A stretch of DNA of 64,000 nt from Buchnera aphidicola (Hyalopterus amygdali) (GTDB lineage: Bacteria > Pseudomonadota > Gammaproteobacteria > Enterobacterales > Enterobacteriaceae): positions 310,001 through 374,000 of the forward strand of contig NZ_OZ060383.1 of NCBI RefSeq assembly GCF_964059015.1. The letters are read 5' to 3'. The translations under genes were made by a program, and so were the position numbers. Shown piece by piece: positions 21,694 to 31,956 of this stretch. The notes under the pieces were generated by a model. It was not told the origin of the DNA. It was given only the letters and a program-made list of their open reading frames with translations, and did not search any database. Position 1 is the stretch's first letter, and each line of letters starts with the position of its first letter.

Positions 21694-22914
21694 GTGAATA
21701 AAGTAAATATTCTTGTTCCAGACTTACCTGAATCTGTTAATGACGCAGTGGTTGTCAAGTGGCACAAAAAAATAGGAGAAGAAATTTTCATTGACGACAA
21801 TATAGTTGATATTGAAACAGATAAAATAATGATAGAAGTTTCATCTCCATGCAATGGGATATTAAATATTATTTTAGAAGAAGAAGGAAAAATTGTAAAA
21901 TCAAATCAAGTATTAGGAAAAATTGTACAATCAAAAACAAATGTAAATATAATTGAAGAAAAAGTTGAAAATTTGTTACAAGAAGATACTAAACCTTTAA
22001 TAAAGAATATTAAAAATAATTTTTCCTTTAAAGAAAATGTAAATAATTCTTCACCTTCTATAAGACGTTTAATAAGAATTTATGGAATTAATAAAAATTT
22101 AAATATTATAGATGCATATAATAAGTCAATTTTTATTAAAAATGAAAAAAAAATTGAAGAAACTGTTTTAGATCGATCTGAAAAAGCTTCTTTCCTTCAT
22201 CAAGAAGAAAGTAAAACTTATGAACATCGAATAAAAATGACAAGACTTCGTCAAAAAATTTCTGAAAGATTATTAGAAACTAAAAAAAATACGGCAATGT
22301 TAACTACTTTTAATGAAGTTAATATGCAACCAATAATATCATTACGTCAAAAGTATGGTCAATGTTTTGAAAAAAAACATGGTATTCGGATTGGTTTTAT
22401 GTCTTTTTTTGTTAAATCAGTTGTAGAATCATTAAAAATTTTTCCAGAAATAAATGCCTCTATTGATCACACAGATATTGTATATTATAAGAATTTTGAT
22501 ATTAGTATTGCAGTATCAACTAAAAGAGGAGTAATAACACCAGTTTTAAGAAATGCAGATAAAATGAGCATGTCTGAAATAGAAAGAAAAATAAAAGAAT
22601 TTTCCATTAAAAGTGCAGAAAATAAAATAAAATTAGAAGAATTAATTGGTGGTAATTTTACTATTACTAATGGCGGCGTATTTGGTTCTTTATTATCCAC
22701 ACCAATTATCAATCCACCTCAAACTGCTATATTGGGAATGCATACTATTAAAGATAGACCTATGGTTGTAAATGGAAAAATAAAAATTCTTCCGATGATG
22801 TACTTAGCATTATCTTATGATCATAGATTAGTAGATGGAAAACAATCTATAGAATTTTTAATAAAAATAAAAAATATATTAGAAGATTTTAATCGAATTA
22901 CAATAAATGTATAA
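21694..22914 (+). CDS. sucB: 2-oxoglutarate dehydrogenase E2, dihydrolipoyl succinyltransferase
   Basis: SucB forms the core of the 2-oxoglutarate dehydrogenase complex. An N-terminal lipoyl domain has its acceptor lysine at K44 (ETDKI). A shortened linker leads to the E1/E3-binding domain (SPSIRRLIRIYGI), then the catalytic domain with SYDHRLVDG at the end. It has 406 residues, against 405 in E. coli. The start is GTG, preceded by AAAAGGATAAAAA, which is a good ribosome site. The E3 subunit (lpd) is not in the window. A hairpin terminator follows. Confidence 0.97.
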   Translation: MNKVNILVPDLPESVNDAVVVKWHKKIGEEIFIDDNIVDIETDKIMIEVSSPCNGILNIILEEEGKIVKSNQVLGKIVQSKTNVNIIEEKVENLLQEDTKPLIKNIKNNFSFKENVNNSSPSIRRLIRIYGINKNLNIIDAYNKSIFIKNEKKIEETVLDRSEKASFLHQEESKTYEHRIKMTRLRQKISERLLETKKNTAMLTTFNEVNMQPIISLRQKYGQCFEKKHGIRIGFMSFFVKSVVESLKIFPEINASIDHTDIVYYKNFDISIAVSTKRGVITPVLRNADKMSMSEIERKIKEFSIKSAENKIKLEELIGGNFTITNGGVFGSLLSTPIINPPQTAILGMHTIKDRPMVVNGKIKILPMMYLALSYDHRLVDGKQSIEFLIKIKNILEDFNRITINV

Positions 22915-22968
22915 TTTTTTTATCAATTATAAAATATAATTAAAAATATGTAATATTTAACATATACT

Positions 22969-23004
22969 AAAGGTACAGTATTTTTTATAAACTGTACTTT
23001 TATT
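22969..23004 (+). terminator. Terminator of sucAB
   Basis: GTACAGT (22973-22979) pairs with ACTGTAC (22991-22997), extended by AAAG/CTTT with one bulged G, and is followed by TTTTATT. It lies 55 bp after the sucB stop. Confidence 0.65.
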
Positions 23005-23125
23005 CTAATAGAAATTAGTTGTTTTTTTATTAAAATTTATTATTTATTTTAAAAAAAATTTCAATGAAAAAAAATATTCATTTTTAAAAAAATAATTGTA
23101 TATATTCTACAAATAGAAGGTAAAC

Positions 23126-23821
23126 ATGACAATCAATAAATTAATTTTAATTAGACATGGTGAAAGTAAGTGGAATAAATTAAACCAATTTACTGGATGG
23201 TATGATGCAGAATTAAGTGAAAATGGAAAAAAGGAAGCCAAAAATGCAGGTTTTTTATTAAAAAAACAAAAATTTTTTTTCGATTGTGCGTATACTTCGG
23301 TTTTAAAAAGAGCAATACATAGTTTGCAATATATATTAGATGTAATCAATCAAAATTGGATACCAGTAAAAAAATCTTGGCGATTAAATGAAAGACATTA
23401 TGGTGCTCTAGAAGGATTTAATAAATATGAAACAATTAAAAAATATGGTGAGGAAAAAGTTCATTTATGGAGAAGAAGTTTTGATATAATACCTCCTAAA
23501 ATTAGTTTAAATGATAAACGATTTCCAGGTCATGATATACGTTATGCTAATCTAAAAGTAGACAATATTCCATTAGGTGAAAGTTTAGAATTAACTGTAA
23601 AAAGAGTAATTCCTTATTGGAAAAAAACTATTTTTCCGCAGATACAAGAAAAGAAAAGAATTCTTATAGTAGCACACGGAAATTCCCTACGTGCATTAAT
23701 TCAATATTTAAATAAAATAGATAACGAAAAAATTTTAGAATTAAATATTCCAACTGCAACTCCAATTGTTTTAGAATTCAATGAAAAATACATCCCTATT
23801 AAATGGTATTATTTAAAATAA
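23126..23821 (+). CDS. gpmA: 2,3-bisphosphoglycerate-dependent phosphoglycerate mutase
   Basis: GpmA interconverts 3- and 2-phosphoglycerate in glycolysis. The phospho-acceptor histidine is H11 in [10 protein letters not shown]; other active-site blocks are [36 protein letters not shown] and [11 protein letters not shown]. It has 231 residues, against 250 in E. coli, ending at IKWYYLK, so the flexible C-terminal tail that closes over the active site in the E. coli enzyme is missing. The ribosome site is GAAGG seven bases before the ATG. Confidence 0.96.
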   Translation: MTINKLILIRHGESKWNKLNQFTGWYDAELSENGKKEAKNAGFLLKKQKFFFDCAYTSVLKRAIHSLQYILDVINQNWIPVKKSWRLNERHYGALEGFNKYETIKKYGEEKVHLWRRSFDIIPPKISLNDKRFPGHDIRYANLKVDNIPLGESLELTVKRVIPYWKKTIFPQIQEKKRILIVAHGNSLRALIQYLNKIDNEKILELNIPTATPIVLEFNEKYIPIKWYYLK

Positions 23822-23884
23822 GTTACTAAAAAAATTATTTAAAAAATACGTTTCCATCAATTATCGATATATAAAAAATATTTC

Positions 23885-23904
23885 ATCTCTTATTTTTTAG
23901 AGAT
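23885..23904 (+). terminator. Weak hairpin downstream of gpmA
   Basis: ATCTCT and AGAGAT form a 6-bp stem with an 8-nt loop, 63 bp after the gpmA stop, followed by a mixed pyrimidine stretch (CTTTCTTTT). It is placed as a terminator before pfkA would be, but the tail is imperfect. Confidence 0.4.
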
Positions 23905-23985
23905 CGACTTTCTTTTAATAAAAATATTGTTATATTTTTTATAAAAAATCATTAAAAAAAAATATGTAGTTAAAATAGGATTTTT

Positions 23986-24948
23986 ATGATTAAAAAAATT
24001 GGAGTATTAACTAGTGGCGGAGATGCTCCTGGAATGAATGCTGCAATTAGGGGAGTAGTAAGAACAGCATTAAGCGAAAACTTAGAAGTATTTGGAATTT
24101 ATGATGGATATTTAGGACTTTATGAAAATCGTATGAAAAAATTAGATCGATACAGTGTATCTGATATGATTAATCGAGGTGGTACATTTCTAGGATCGGC
24201 TAGATTTCCTGACTTTCATAAATATGAAACACGAACTATAGCTATTAATAACCTAAATAAAAGGAATATAGATGCTTTAGTTGTTATTGGAGGAGATGGA
24301 TCATATATAGGAGCGCAAAAACTAACAAAAATGGGTGTCCCTTGTATTAGTATACCAGGAACTATAGATAATGATGTTGCAGGGACTGATTATACAATAG
24401 GTTATTTTACAGCTTTAGAAACAGTTGTCGAAGCAATTGATAGATTACGAGATACTTCTTCTTCGCATCAAAGAATTTCTATTGTAGAAGTAATGGGTAG
24501 ATACTGTGGAGATTTAACATTAGCCGCTGCAATAGCTGGTGGTTGTGAATTTATTGTTCTTCCAGAAATTAGTTATAAAAAAGAAGAACTAGTGCGCGAA
24601 ATTAAAGCAGGTATTAAAAAAGGTAAAAAACATGCAATAGTCGCAATAACAGAATATATTTGTGACGTAGAAAAATTAGCTCAATACATTGAAAGAAAAA
24701 CAAACCGAGAAACACGAGCAACAATATTAGGTCACATACAAAGAGGGGGGGCACCAGTAGTATATGATCGAATATTAGCTTCTAGAATGGGGGCATATGC
24801 AGTAGAATTATTAAATAGAGGATATCAAGGGAAATGCGTGGGTGTAAAAAATGAAAAAATGGTATTTAATGATATTACAGAAGCATTAAAAAATATGAAA
24901 CGGGTTTTTAAAAAAGATTGGTTAATTACAGCCAAAAAGTTATACTAA
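23986..24948 (+). CDS. pfkA: 6-phosphofructokinase I
   Basis: PfkA phosphorylates fructose-6-phosphate, committing it to glycolysis. It has 320 residues, identical in length to E. coli PfkA. The ATP site has [16 protein letters not shown] and IGGDGS, the catalytic aspartate is D127 in [14 protein letters not shown], and substrate-binding EVMGRYCGD and GHIQRGG are present. Codon use is less extreme than in the hypothetical and membrane genes. A GC-rich (for this genome) terminator hairpin lies directly after the stop. Confidence 0.98.
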   Translation: MIKKIGVLTSGGDAPGMNAAIRGVVRTALSENLEVFGIYDGYLGLYENRMKKLDRYSVSDMINRGGTFLGSARFPDFHKYETRTIAINNLNKRNIDALVVIGGDGSYIGAQKLTKMGVPCISIPGTIDNDVAGTDYTIGYFTALETVVEAIDRLRDTSSSHQRISIVEVMGRYCGDLTLAAAIAGGCEFIVLPEISYKKEELVREIKAGIKKGKKHAIVAITEYICDVEKLAQYIERKTNRETRATILGHIQRGGAPVVYDRILASRMGAYAVELLNRGYQGKCVGVKNEKMVFNDITEALKNMKRVFKKDWLITAKKLY

Positions 24949-24957
24949 AATTAAATT

Positions 24958-24987
24958 AGTGCCGGTTTTTCCGGCGCTCTAATATTT
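24958..24987 (+). terminator. Terminator of pfkA
   Basis: AGTGCCGG (24958-24965) and CCGGCGCT (24971-24978) form an 8-bp stem with a T5 loop and one G-T pair, then CTAATATTTTTTT. It begins nine bases after the pfkA stop and is among the most G+C-rich stretches of the window. Confidence 0.8.
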
Positions 24988-25017
24988 TTTTAAATAGAAT
25001 TTGTAGGTACGTCGATA

Positions 25018-25806
25018 ATGAATCTTTGTAGTAAAAAAAAACTATTAAAACAATGTTTTTTTGAATTTTTTGGAACAGGTTTGATAGTATTTATCGGATT
25101 TATCTTTTTAGGAGCATCAAAATTAACTAATTTTCATTTTAATCATTATGAAATGAGTTTTATTTGGGGGTTAGGAGTATCTATATCAATTTATTTTAAT
25201 TTTTCAATTTCTGGAGCACATTTAAATCCTGCTATTACTATTTTTCTATGGTTATCTTCGCAGTTTAATAAAAAAAAAGTCATACCTTATCTAATATCAC
25301 AAATTTTTGGAACTTTTTTCTTTAGTATTATCGTATATATTATATATTACAAATTATTAATTACATTTGAAAATAAATATAATATTATAAGAGGAACAAA
25401 AAAAAGTCTTGAATTAGCTTCCATCTTTTGTATTTTCCCTAAAGAAAATAATAATTTTATTTATGATTTTATATTAGAAATAATTATTTCATCTCTTTTT
25501 ATAGTTTTACTAATGAAAATAAATGAAAAAAATAATTTCTTTCAGTCTTATAATTTTATGAGACCTATTTTAATAGGAATTTTAGTAACATTGCTTAATT
25601 TATCCCTAGGAGATTGTAACAATATAACTTTAAATCCAGCACGAGACTTAGGTCCTAGAATATTTTTAAGTTTATTCGGATGGGGTAAGTTGGTATTTAT
25701 AAATGATCATAAAAATATATTGCCATATTTTTTAATACCGGAAATCGCACCTATCCTAGGTATAAATTTAGGTGGTTGGATATATATAATTATCTTGAAG
25801 AGATAA
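25018..25806 (+). CDS. glpF: Glycerol uptake facilitator (aquaglyceroporin family)
   Basis: This is a MIP-family channel in the inner membrane with six predicted helices and two half-helices. Both NPA motifs are present: GAHLNPAI at about residues 67-73 and LNPARDLGPR near 204. It has 262 residues, against 281 in E. coli GlpF, and lacks its cytoplasmic tail. By eye, E. coli selectivity-filter residues W48 and R206 have counterparts, but F200 aligns with Ile and G191 with Asn, so the pore specificity may differ. glpK and glpX, its E. coli partners, are not beside it. Its stop directly abuts the tpiA stop. Confidence 0.92.
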   Translation: MNLCSKKKLLKQCFFEFFGTGLIVFIGFIFLGASKLTNFHFNHYEMSFIWGLGVSISIYFNFSISGAHLNPAITIFLWLSSQFNKKKVIPYLISQIFGTFFFSIIVYIIYYKLLITFENKYNIIRGTKKSLELASIFCIFPKENNNFIYDFILEIIISSLFIVLLMKINEKNNFFQSYNFMRPILIGILVTLLNLSLGDCNNITLNPARDLGPRIFLSLFGWGKLVFINDHKNILPYFLIPEIAPILGINLGGWIYIIILKR

Positions 25807-26580
25807 TTATTTTTTTTGTAAAATATTGTCAGATATCTCTATGATTTTTAAAAACTCTTCATGTTTTAAAGATGCACTGCCAACTAACAATCCATCTATA
25901 TCTACTTTTTTTAAAAAATTTTCTGCATTCAACGAGTTTACGGATCCACCATATTGTACAATTAATTTTTCTGCACTAATAGTATCATATTTTTTAATAT
26001 AATTTTTTATAAATTGATGTATTAATTGTACATCATCTGGATTTGCAGAAACACCTGTCCCAATAGCCCAAATAGGTTCATATGCAATAATCGTATTTCT
26101 AAACGCAGTTTCTCCAAAAACAGTTAATATAGACTTGAGTTGTTTTTTTAAAATTTTTTTAGTTTGATTTGATTTTTTTTCTATTTCAGTTTCCCCTATA
26201 CATAAAATAGGCACTAAATTTAGTTTTTTTACTAAGCCAAACTTTTTTGTAATGATTTCGTCATTTTCATAATGAAATAAACGTCTTTCAGAATGACCAA
26301 GTATAACATATTGAACACCAATATCTTTCATCATTAAAACTGAATTTTCACCAGTAAATGCACCATTAATATTTACATCTATATTTTGTGCACTAAGGAA
26401 AACGTTTGTATTACGTATATTCTTGTATACTCGCTCTAAGAATACCGTAGGAGGTGCAATTATAATGATATTTTTTCTTGAATAAAGAGGAATTTTTGAT
26501 TTCAGGAAACTTAAAAAATACGAAATGCTTTTTATGCTACCATTTAACTTCCAATTAGCTACAATAATTTTTTTTTTCAT
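25807..26580 (-). CDS. tpiA: Triosephosphate isomerase
   Basis: TpiA interconverts dihydroxyacetone phosphate and glyceraldehyde-3-phosphate. It has 257 residues, against 255 in E. coli. The start is VANWKLNGS with the active-site lysine, the catalytic histidine lies in VILGHSERR, the catalytic glutamate in AYEPIWAIGTG, and the phosphate loop is VQYGGSVN followed by DGLLVGSASL. Its stop abuts that of convergent glpF with no spacer. It may be read from its own promoter, as an inverted repeat separates it from ihfB upstream. Confidence 0.98.
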   Translation of the reverse strand: MKKKIIVANWKLNGSIKSISYFLSFLKSKIPLYSRKNIIIIAPPTVFLERVYKNIRNTNVFLSAQNIDVNINGAFTGENSVLMMKDIGVQYVILGHSERRLFHYENDEIITKKFGLVKKLNLVPILCIGETEIEKKSNQTKKILKKQLKSILTVFGETAFRNTIIAYEPIWAIGTGVSANPDDVQLIHQFIKNYIKKYDTISAEKLIVQYGGSVNSLNAENFLKKVDIDGLLVGSASLKHEEFLKIIEISDNILQKK

Positions 26581-26614
26581 ATTCTTATGCCAAGTATATT
26601 TTTTTATATCTATA

Positions 26615-26651
26615 GAAACTAAGTTTTTTAGTAAAATATTTACTTAGTTTC
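26615..26651 (-). terminator. Inverted repeat between ihfB and tpiA
   Basis: GAAACTAAGT (26615-26624) and ACTTAGTTTC (26642-26651) are a perfect 10-bp inverted repeat with a 17-nt loop. It lies just after the ihfB stop and before the tpiA start on the minus strand. It probably ends the serC-to-ihfB transcripts, although no T-run follows on that strand; a regulatory site for tpiA is possible. Confidence 0.5.
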
Positions 26652-26674
26652 TATTACAAAATTAATAAAATGTG

Positions 26675-26962
26675 TTATTTATACAAAATATTAGTTCGAT
26701 CTCTTAGTTTTTTTCCTGGTTTAAAATACGGTACATATTTTTCATTTAACTGTATTTTTTTTCCATTTTTAGGATTCCGACCTATTCGAGAAGATCTATA
26801 ATGTAAAGAAAAACTACCAAATCCTCGAATTTCAATTCTTTTTCCTAGAGATAATGAAATTGATATATGTTCGAGAATTTCCTTTATAGCATATTTTATT
26901 ATTTTACTTGAAATATGAGATTTTTTTTCAGCAATTCTTTCGAATAATTCTGATTTCGTCAT
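26675..26962 (-). CDS. ihfB: Integration host factor beta subunit
   Basis: IhfB (HimD) is one half of the DNA-bending protein IHF. It has 95 residues, against 94 in E. coli, with the signature [15 protein letters not shown], the beta-arm proline in GRNPKNGKK, and [14 protein letters not shown] at the end. It lies 49 bp downstream of rpsA, as in E. coli. The alpha subunit (ihfA) is not in the window, so it is unknown whether it acts as a heterodimer here. Confidence 0.97.
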   Translation of the reverse strand: MTKSELFERIAEKKSHISSKIIKYAIKEILEHISISLSLGKRIEIRGFGSFSLHYRSSRIGRNPKNGKKIQLNEKYVPYFKPGKKLRDRTNILYK

Positions 26963-27011
26963 AAATCCTCTATAAAATTATACATATAATTTACAAAAAA
27001 ACTTTAAATAA

Positions 27012-28691
27012 CTATTCAGTATTTTTAGCGGCTTTAAAGGCTTCTGCCATAACGTTTGAAAAAGATTCATCATTTAATTTTGCATTTGATTTATTTTTTA
27101 CATCTTTAATATGTTCATTTTTATCTGAAATATAAAAATTAAGATTAATAATTCTATTTTTTCGATCAAAATTAGATATTTTTACTAAAATAGTATCATC
27201 TATTTTTGATTTTTTTATTATTTCTTCATAATGAAGACGAGAAGATTCAGAAAATTTTATATTTCCTTCTATACCTTCTGATAATTTTACTATTATACCT
27301 TTTTTATCAAAGAATTTGATTTTTCCTGTAATTATAGCACCTTTTTTATAATTTGAAATATATGTATTTAAAGGATCGTCTTCTAATTGTTTAATTCCTA
27401 AAGAAATACGCTCTCGTTCTGCATCTACTTGTAAAACTATAGCTGATATTTCATCACCTTTTTTATAATTTTTAACAGCTTCTTCACCTGGAGTAATCCA
27501 TGAAATATCTGATAAATGTACTAATCCATCAATACCACCTTTTAGCCCAATGAAAATGCCGAAATCTGTAATAGATTTTATTTTTCCAGCAACACGAATT
27601 CCTTTTTTATGAGTTTCAGAAAATTGTTGCCAAGGATTAATTTTACACTGTTTCAAACCAAGAGAAATACGACGACGTTCTTCATCAATATCTAAAACTA
27701 TAACATCTACCATATCATTGACTGAAACTACCTTAGATGGATGAATATTCTTATTTGTCCAATCCATTTCAGATACATGTACAAGACCTTCTACACCTTC
27801 CTCGATTTCTACAAAACAGCCATAATCTGTTAGATTTGTCACACGACCAGTTAACTTAATTCCCTCAGGATAACGATTGGAGATAGCTATCCAAGGATCT
27901 TCGCCTAATTGCTTTAATCCTAGAGAAACGCGCGTTCTTTCTCTATCGAATTTTAATATTTTAACATCAATTTCATCACCAACATTTACAATTTCATTTG
28001 GATGTTTTACTCTTTTCCAAGCCATATCAGTAATATGTAGTAATCCATCGACTCCGCCTAAATCTACAAAAGCACCATAATCTGTTAAATTTTTTACAAT
28101 ACCTTTAATTTTTATACCTTCCTGTAAATTTTCAAGTAATTGATCTCTTTCGGCACTGTTTTCAGATTCAATTACCGCTCTTCGGGAAACAACAACATTA
28201 TTTCTTTTTTGATCTAATTTAATTACTTTAAATTCTAGTTCTTTACCTTCAAGATGAATAGTATCTCTAACAGGACGAATATCTACTAAAGATCCCGGTA
28301 AAAACGCACGTATATCATTTAGTTCTACAGTAAATCCACCTTTCACTTTTCCATTAATAATACCTATAACTATTTCTGATTTTTCATGAGCTTGTTCTAA
28401 TATTAACCATGCTTCATGTCGTTTTGCTTTTTCTCGAGATAAAAGTGTTTCTCCGAATCCATCTTCAATAGCATCCAAAGCTACGTCAATTTGGTCTCCA
28501 ATTTTTATTTCTAGCACTCCTTGGGAGTTTTTAAATTGTTCAGATGGAATAGAAGATTCAGATTTAAGACCAGCGTCAACAAGTACTATATCTTTTTCTA
28601 TAGAAACAACAACTCCACGAATAATAGAACCTGGACGAGTTTTAATCTCTTTTAGCGATTCTTCAAATAATTGAGCAAAAGATTCATTCAT
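27012..28691 (-). CDS. rpsA: 30S ribosomal protein S1
   Basis: S1 brings mRNA to the 30S subunit. It has 559 residues, against 557 in E. coli, built of six S1 OB-fold repeats; the repeated signatures [35 protein letters not shown] and [18 protein letters not shown] mark domains 3 to 5. Domains 1-2, which bind the ribosome, and the last domain are also intact. The best-conserved protein in this block. It lies between cmk and ihfB as in enterobacteria. In E. coli it represses its own translation; no equivalent leader structure is evident here. Confidence 0.98.
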   Translation of the reverse strand: MNESFAQLFEESLKEIKTRPGSIIRGVVVSIEKDIVLVDAGLKSESSIPSEQFKNSQGVLEIKIGDQIDVALDAIEDGFGETLLSREKAKRHEAWLILEQAHEKSEIVIGIINGKVKGGFTVELNDIRAFLPGSLVDIRPVRDTIHLEGKELEFKVIKLDQKRNNVVVSRRAVIESENSAERDQLLENLQEGIKIKGIVKNLTDYGAFVDLGGVDGLLHITDMAWKRVKHPNEIVNVGDEIDVKILKFDRERTRVSLGLKQLGEDPWIAISNRYPEGIKLTGRVTNLTDYGCFVEIEEGVEGLVHVSEMDWTNKNIHPSKVVSVNDMVDVIVLDIDEERRRISLGLKQCKINPWQQFSETHKKGIRVAGKIKSITDFGIFIGLKGGIDGLVHLSDISWITPGEEAVKNYKKGDEISAIVLQVDAERERISLGIKQLEDDPLNTYISNYKKGAIITGKIKFFDKKGIIVKLSEGIEGNIKFSESSRLHYEEIIKKSKIDDTILVKISNFDRKNRIINLNFYISDKNEHIKDVKNKSNAKLNDESFSNVMAEAFKAAKNTE

Positions 28692-28796
28692 ATTAATAAT
28701 ATTTAAAAAAAATTCATTAAATGTTCATTTTAACTTCATGCTAAAATGAGCTTATTTTATATATCTTTTAATAATCCATATTAAAAGCGTACAATT

Positions 28797-29479
28797 TTAC
28801 AATAAAAATTTTTGTTTTTTTGTAAAATAAACATTTATTTTTTTATAATATAATTTCATAAAAAAATTCATTACTTCATTAAAATTCATATTTGTTGAAT
28901 CTAATATTATAGCATTTTCTGATGGGCATAAAGGAGAAATTAATCTATTCTTATCACGTTCATCACGAATTTTCATTTCTTTTGATAATTCTTTGAAATT
29001 AACGTAATATCCATTTTTTTTTAATTGTAAAAATCTTCTATAAACTCGAGATTCTAATGTTGCATCTAAAAAAAGTTTAACGATAGCATCAGGAAAAACT
29101 ATTGTACCCATATCTCGTCCTTCTGCTATCAAACCTGGAAAACAACGAAAACGCCTTTGCTGATTCAGTAAAAGTTTTCTCACTTTGCCTAGTGTTCCTA
29201 ATTGAGAAGCAATCTCGCTAACTTTTCGAAAAGTTATTTTTTTTGAGTATTTTATTAATCTTTTTTTTAAATAAATATGTCTAACTGTTTCTATAATAGG
29301 AATAATATTTTTTTCTACAATAGGAATTTTTTTTTTAACATAAAAAATGCTAAATATCGATATATTATACCTGATTCTAATATATGCCACTTAAGTTTTT
29401 GAGCAATTGCTTTAGACAAACAACTTTTTCCAACACCACTGGGTCCATCAATTGTCACAACAGGAATTTTATTATTCAT
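28797..29479 (-). CDS. cmk: Cytidylate kinase, interrupted by a frameshift in an A10 tract
   Basis: Cmk phosphorylates CMP and dCMP. The N-terminus is read from the ATG at 29479 with the P-loop [17 protein letters not shown], and meets a stop after [10 protein letters not shown]. The remaining protein is in the next frame down to 28797, with [15 protein letters not shown], the NMP-binding region and RDERDKNR of the lid. The switch coincides with an A10 run on the coding strand (T10 at 29327-29336); A11 would give an uninterrupted product of about 227 residues, the E. coli length. The gene sits between rpsA and aroA as usual. Because all motifs survive, transcript slippage rescue is likely, though an early pseudogene or sequencing error is possible. 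Confidence 0.85.
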
Positions 29480-29524
29480 ATTTTTCTTAAAAATTAAATA
29501 GGTTAAATAAATGCAAAGAAAAAA

Positions 29525-30811
29525 TTAACGAAATTTGCTAATATTTAGGAATTTTTGAAAATAAGAAGGAAAAGTTTTAGAAATACAGCTGGGATTAAGT
29601 ATATTTACACTTATACCAGATAAACATATCAAAGAAAAACACATAGCCATACGATGATCATTATATGTATTAATTTCTGCAAATTGAAAAGAATTAGGAG
29701 GAGTAATTTCTAAAAAATCTCTTCCTTCTTTTACTATAGCTCCAATTTTTTTTAGTTCTTTAGTCATTGCTGATAATCGATCAGTCTCTTTAACACGCCA
29801 ATTATATATATTTTTGATAATTGAAGTTCCGTTAGCAAAAAGCGATACTATAGCAACAGTCATTGCTGCATCCGGGATATGGTTCATATCTAATTCTATT
29901 TTTTCTAATTTATTACGTGTACAAGTAATAAAAGAATCGCCCCAATTAATAATTGCTCCCATTTTTTTAAGAACATCTGCGAATTTTATATCTCCCTGTA
30001 TGCTTTTTTTACCTATCCCAATAACTTTCACTGAACCGCCTTTGATAGCAGCAGCTGCTAAAAAATAAGATGCTGAAGACGCATCTCCCTCTATTAAATA
30101 ATTGCCTGGTGATGTATATGTTTGATTACCCTGTATATAAAAAACTTTATACGCATCATTTTTAATATTAACACCAAAAGATTTTATTAGATTTAATGTA
30201 ATATCAATATAGGGTTTAGAAACTAAATTACCTTTAATAGTAATCTTACTATCCTTTAATGCTAATGGACAAATCATTAGCAATGATGTTAAAAACTGAC
30301 TAGAAATACGGCCATCTACTACAATAGAACCACCTGTAAAACCACCTCTTGTTAAAATAGGAGGATATCCTATATTTTTTTTATATTCAATAATAGCCCC
30401 ACCTTGTTTTAAAGCATCAACAAGATGTTTAATTGGTCTTTCATGCATTCTATTATCTCCACTTAATAAAATATTGTTTTTATTTAATGACAATGCTGCA
30501 AGAAGAGGACGCATAGCAGTTCCTGCATTTCCTAAAAACAATGAAATTGTGTCAGACAAAAAAAATGCTTTTCCAATACCATAAACATGACATGTTGTAT
30601 TTTTTTTTGATAAAACAAACTTAACTCCAATTTTTTTTAAACTACTCAACATATACTCAACGTCTTGACTATCTAATAAGTTATTCAAACAAGTAATACC
30701 ACTAGCCATAGCGGATAATAATAAAACTCTATTTGATATACTTTTTGAACCAGGTAAATGAACTTCTCCCTCTACATAGGATACTGGTTTTAATTTTAAA
30801 CAATTTTGCAT
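29525..30811 (-). CDS. aroA: 3-phosphoshikimate 1-carboxyvinyltransferase (EPSP synthase)
   Basis: AroA joins shikimate-3-phosphate and PEP to form EPSP in chorismate synthesis, which supplies aromatic amino acids to the host. It has 428 residues (427 in E. coli). Signature blocks are [68 protein letters not shown] and [12 protein letters not shown]. It is preceded closely by serC (31 bp), as in the E. coli serC-aroA operon. A T9/A9 run at 30600-30608 stays in frame. Confidence 0.98.
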   Translation of the reverse strand: MQNCLKLKPVSYVEGEVHLPGSKSISNRVLLLSAMASGITCLNNLLDSQDVEYMLSSLKKIGVKFVLSKKNTTCHVYGIGKAFFLSDTISLFLGNAGTAMRPLLAALSLNKNNILLSGDNRMHERPIKHLVDALKQGGAIIEYKKNIGYPPILTRGGFTGGSIVVDGRISSQFLTSLLMICPLALKDSKITIKGNLVSKPYIDITLNLIKSFGVNIKNDAYKVFYIQGNQTYTSPGNYLIEGDASSASYFLAAAAIKGGSVKVIGIGKKSIQGDIKFADVLKKMGAIINWGDSFITCTRNKLEKIELDMNHIPDAAMTVAIVSLFANGTSIIKNIYNWRVKETDRLSAMTKELKKIGAIVKEGRDFLEITPPNSFQFAEINTYNDHRMAMCFSLICLSGISVNILNPSCISKTFPSYFQKFLNISKFR

Positions 30812-30842
30812 AATAAAAAAATACTCTATTAAAAATCAATTT

Positions 30843-31928
30843 TTATCCATATCTTTTTTCAAAATACAACATAAATTTTGATAAAGATTGGACACCTTCT
30901 AATGGCATTGCATTATAAACAGACGCACGCATCCCCCCGATTGCATAATGTCCTTTTAAAGCATGTAAACCAAATTTTTTAGCTTCTTCTAAAAAAAAAT
31001 TATTTAACTTAGAATCATGTAAATGAAATACAATATTCATTCTAGATCTATTTTTTTTATCTATGTTGTTAATATAGAAATCACTATCATCTATTATTTG
31101 ATACAATAAGTTTGATTTTTTTTCATTTAATTTTTCAATGTTTTTTATCCCACCTTTCTTTTTTAACCATTTAAAAACTAATCCAGATAAATACCAAGAA
31201 AATGTAGGCGGAGTATTAAACATAGAATTATGTTTTGACAATATATGATAATTAAAAACAGAAGGTAACATTTTACAAGCATATCCTATCAAATCTTTTC
31301 TAATAATAACAATTGTGATACCCGATGGACCAATATTTTTTTGAGCACCTGCATAAATTAAACCATAATTTTCAATATTAATTTTTCGGGATAAAATAAA
31401 TGACGAAAAATCTCCAACTATTATTTTATCTTTAAATTTTGGTTCTTCATAAATTGATGTTCCATCTATAGTTTCATTAGGACAATAATGAATATATGCA
31501 GAAGTATCACTTATATTCCATTCAGAAGGTTTTAAAAGAAAAATTTTATCATATTGTACTTGTTTAATTAATATATTATTAGGAATACAGTATTTTTTAG
31601 CTTCTATTAGTGCGCAATTTGACCAATATCCGCTGTTAATGTAATCTGCATATTTACAATTTTTTAATAAGTTCATTGGTACAGCAGAAAATTGACCTCG
31701 AGCACCTCCTTGACAAAATAATATTTCATAAGAATCAGGTATACTTAATAAGTCTCGTAAGTCTTGTTCTGTTTCTAAACTAACTTGAATAAATTCCTTA
31801 CTACGATGACTAATTTCCATAATAGAAGAACCTATTTGATTCCAATCACGTAATTCTTTTTCTGCTTGATGAAGTACCTCTTTGGGAAGCATAGCTGGTC
31901 CAGCGCTAAAATTATAAATTAAATTCAT
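30843..31928 (-). CDS. serC: Phosphoserine aminotransferase
   Basis: SerC converts 3-phosphohydroxypyruvate to phosphoserine, and in E. coli also serves pyridoxal-phosphate synthesis. It has 361 residues (362 in E. coli). The beginning is [10 protein letters not shown], the PLP-binding lysine lies in [12 protein letters not shown], and the end is [16 protein letters not shown]. It is the upstream member of the serC-aroA pair and is 28 bp from serS. Serine made here can feed glyA and the host. Confidence 0.98.
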   Translation of the reverse strand: MNLIYNFSAGPAMLPKEVLHQAEKELRDWNQIGSSIMEISHRSKEFIQVSLETEQDLRDLLSIPDSYEILFCQGGARGQFSAVPMNLLKNCKYADYINSGYWSNCALIEAKKYCIPNNILIKQVQYDKIFLLKPSEWNISDTSAYIHYCPNETIDGTSIYEEPKFKDKIIVGDFSSFILSRKINIENYGLIYAGAQKNIGPSGITIVIIRKDLIGYACKMLPSVFNYHILSKHNSMFNTPPTFSWYLSGLVFKWLKKKGGIKNIEKLNEKKSNLLYQIIDDSDFYINNIDKKNRSRMNIVFHLHDSKLNNFFLEEAKKFGLHALKGHYAIGGMRASVYNAMPLEGVQSLSKFMLYFEKRYG

Positions 31929-31956
31929 TATTTCACCGATAATTGTTTATATTTAA

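Noticed and set aside
27877..28080. 67-codon plus-strand frame inside rpsA
   Set aside because: Opposite strand of conserved S1 repeats; composition follows the real gene.
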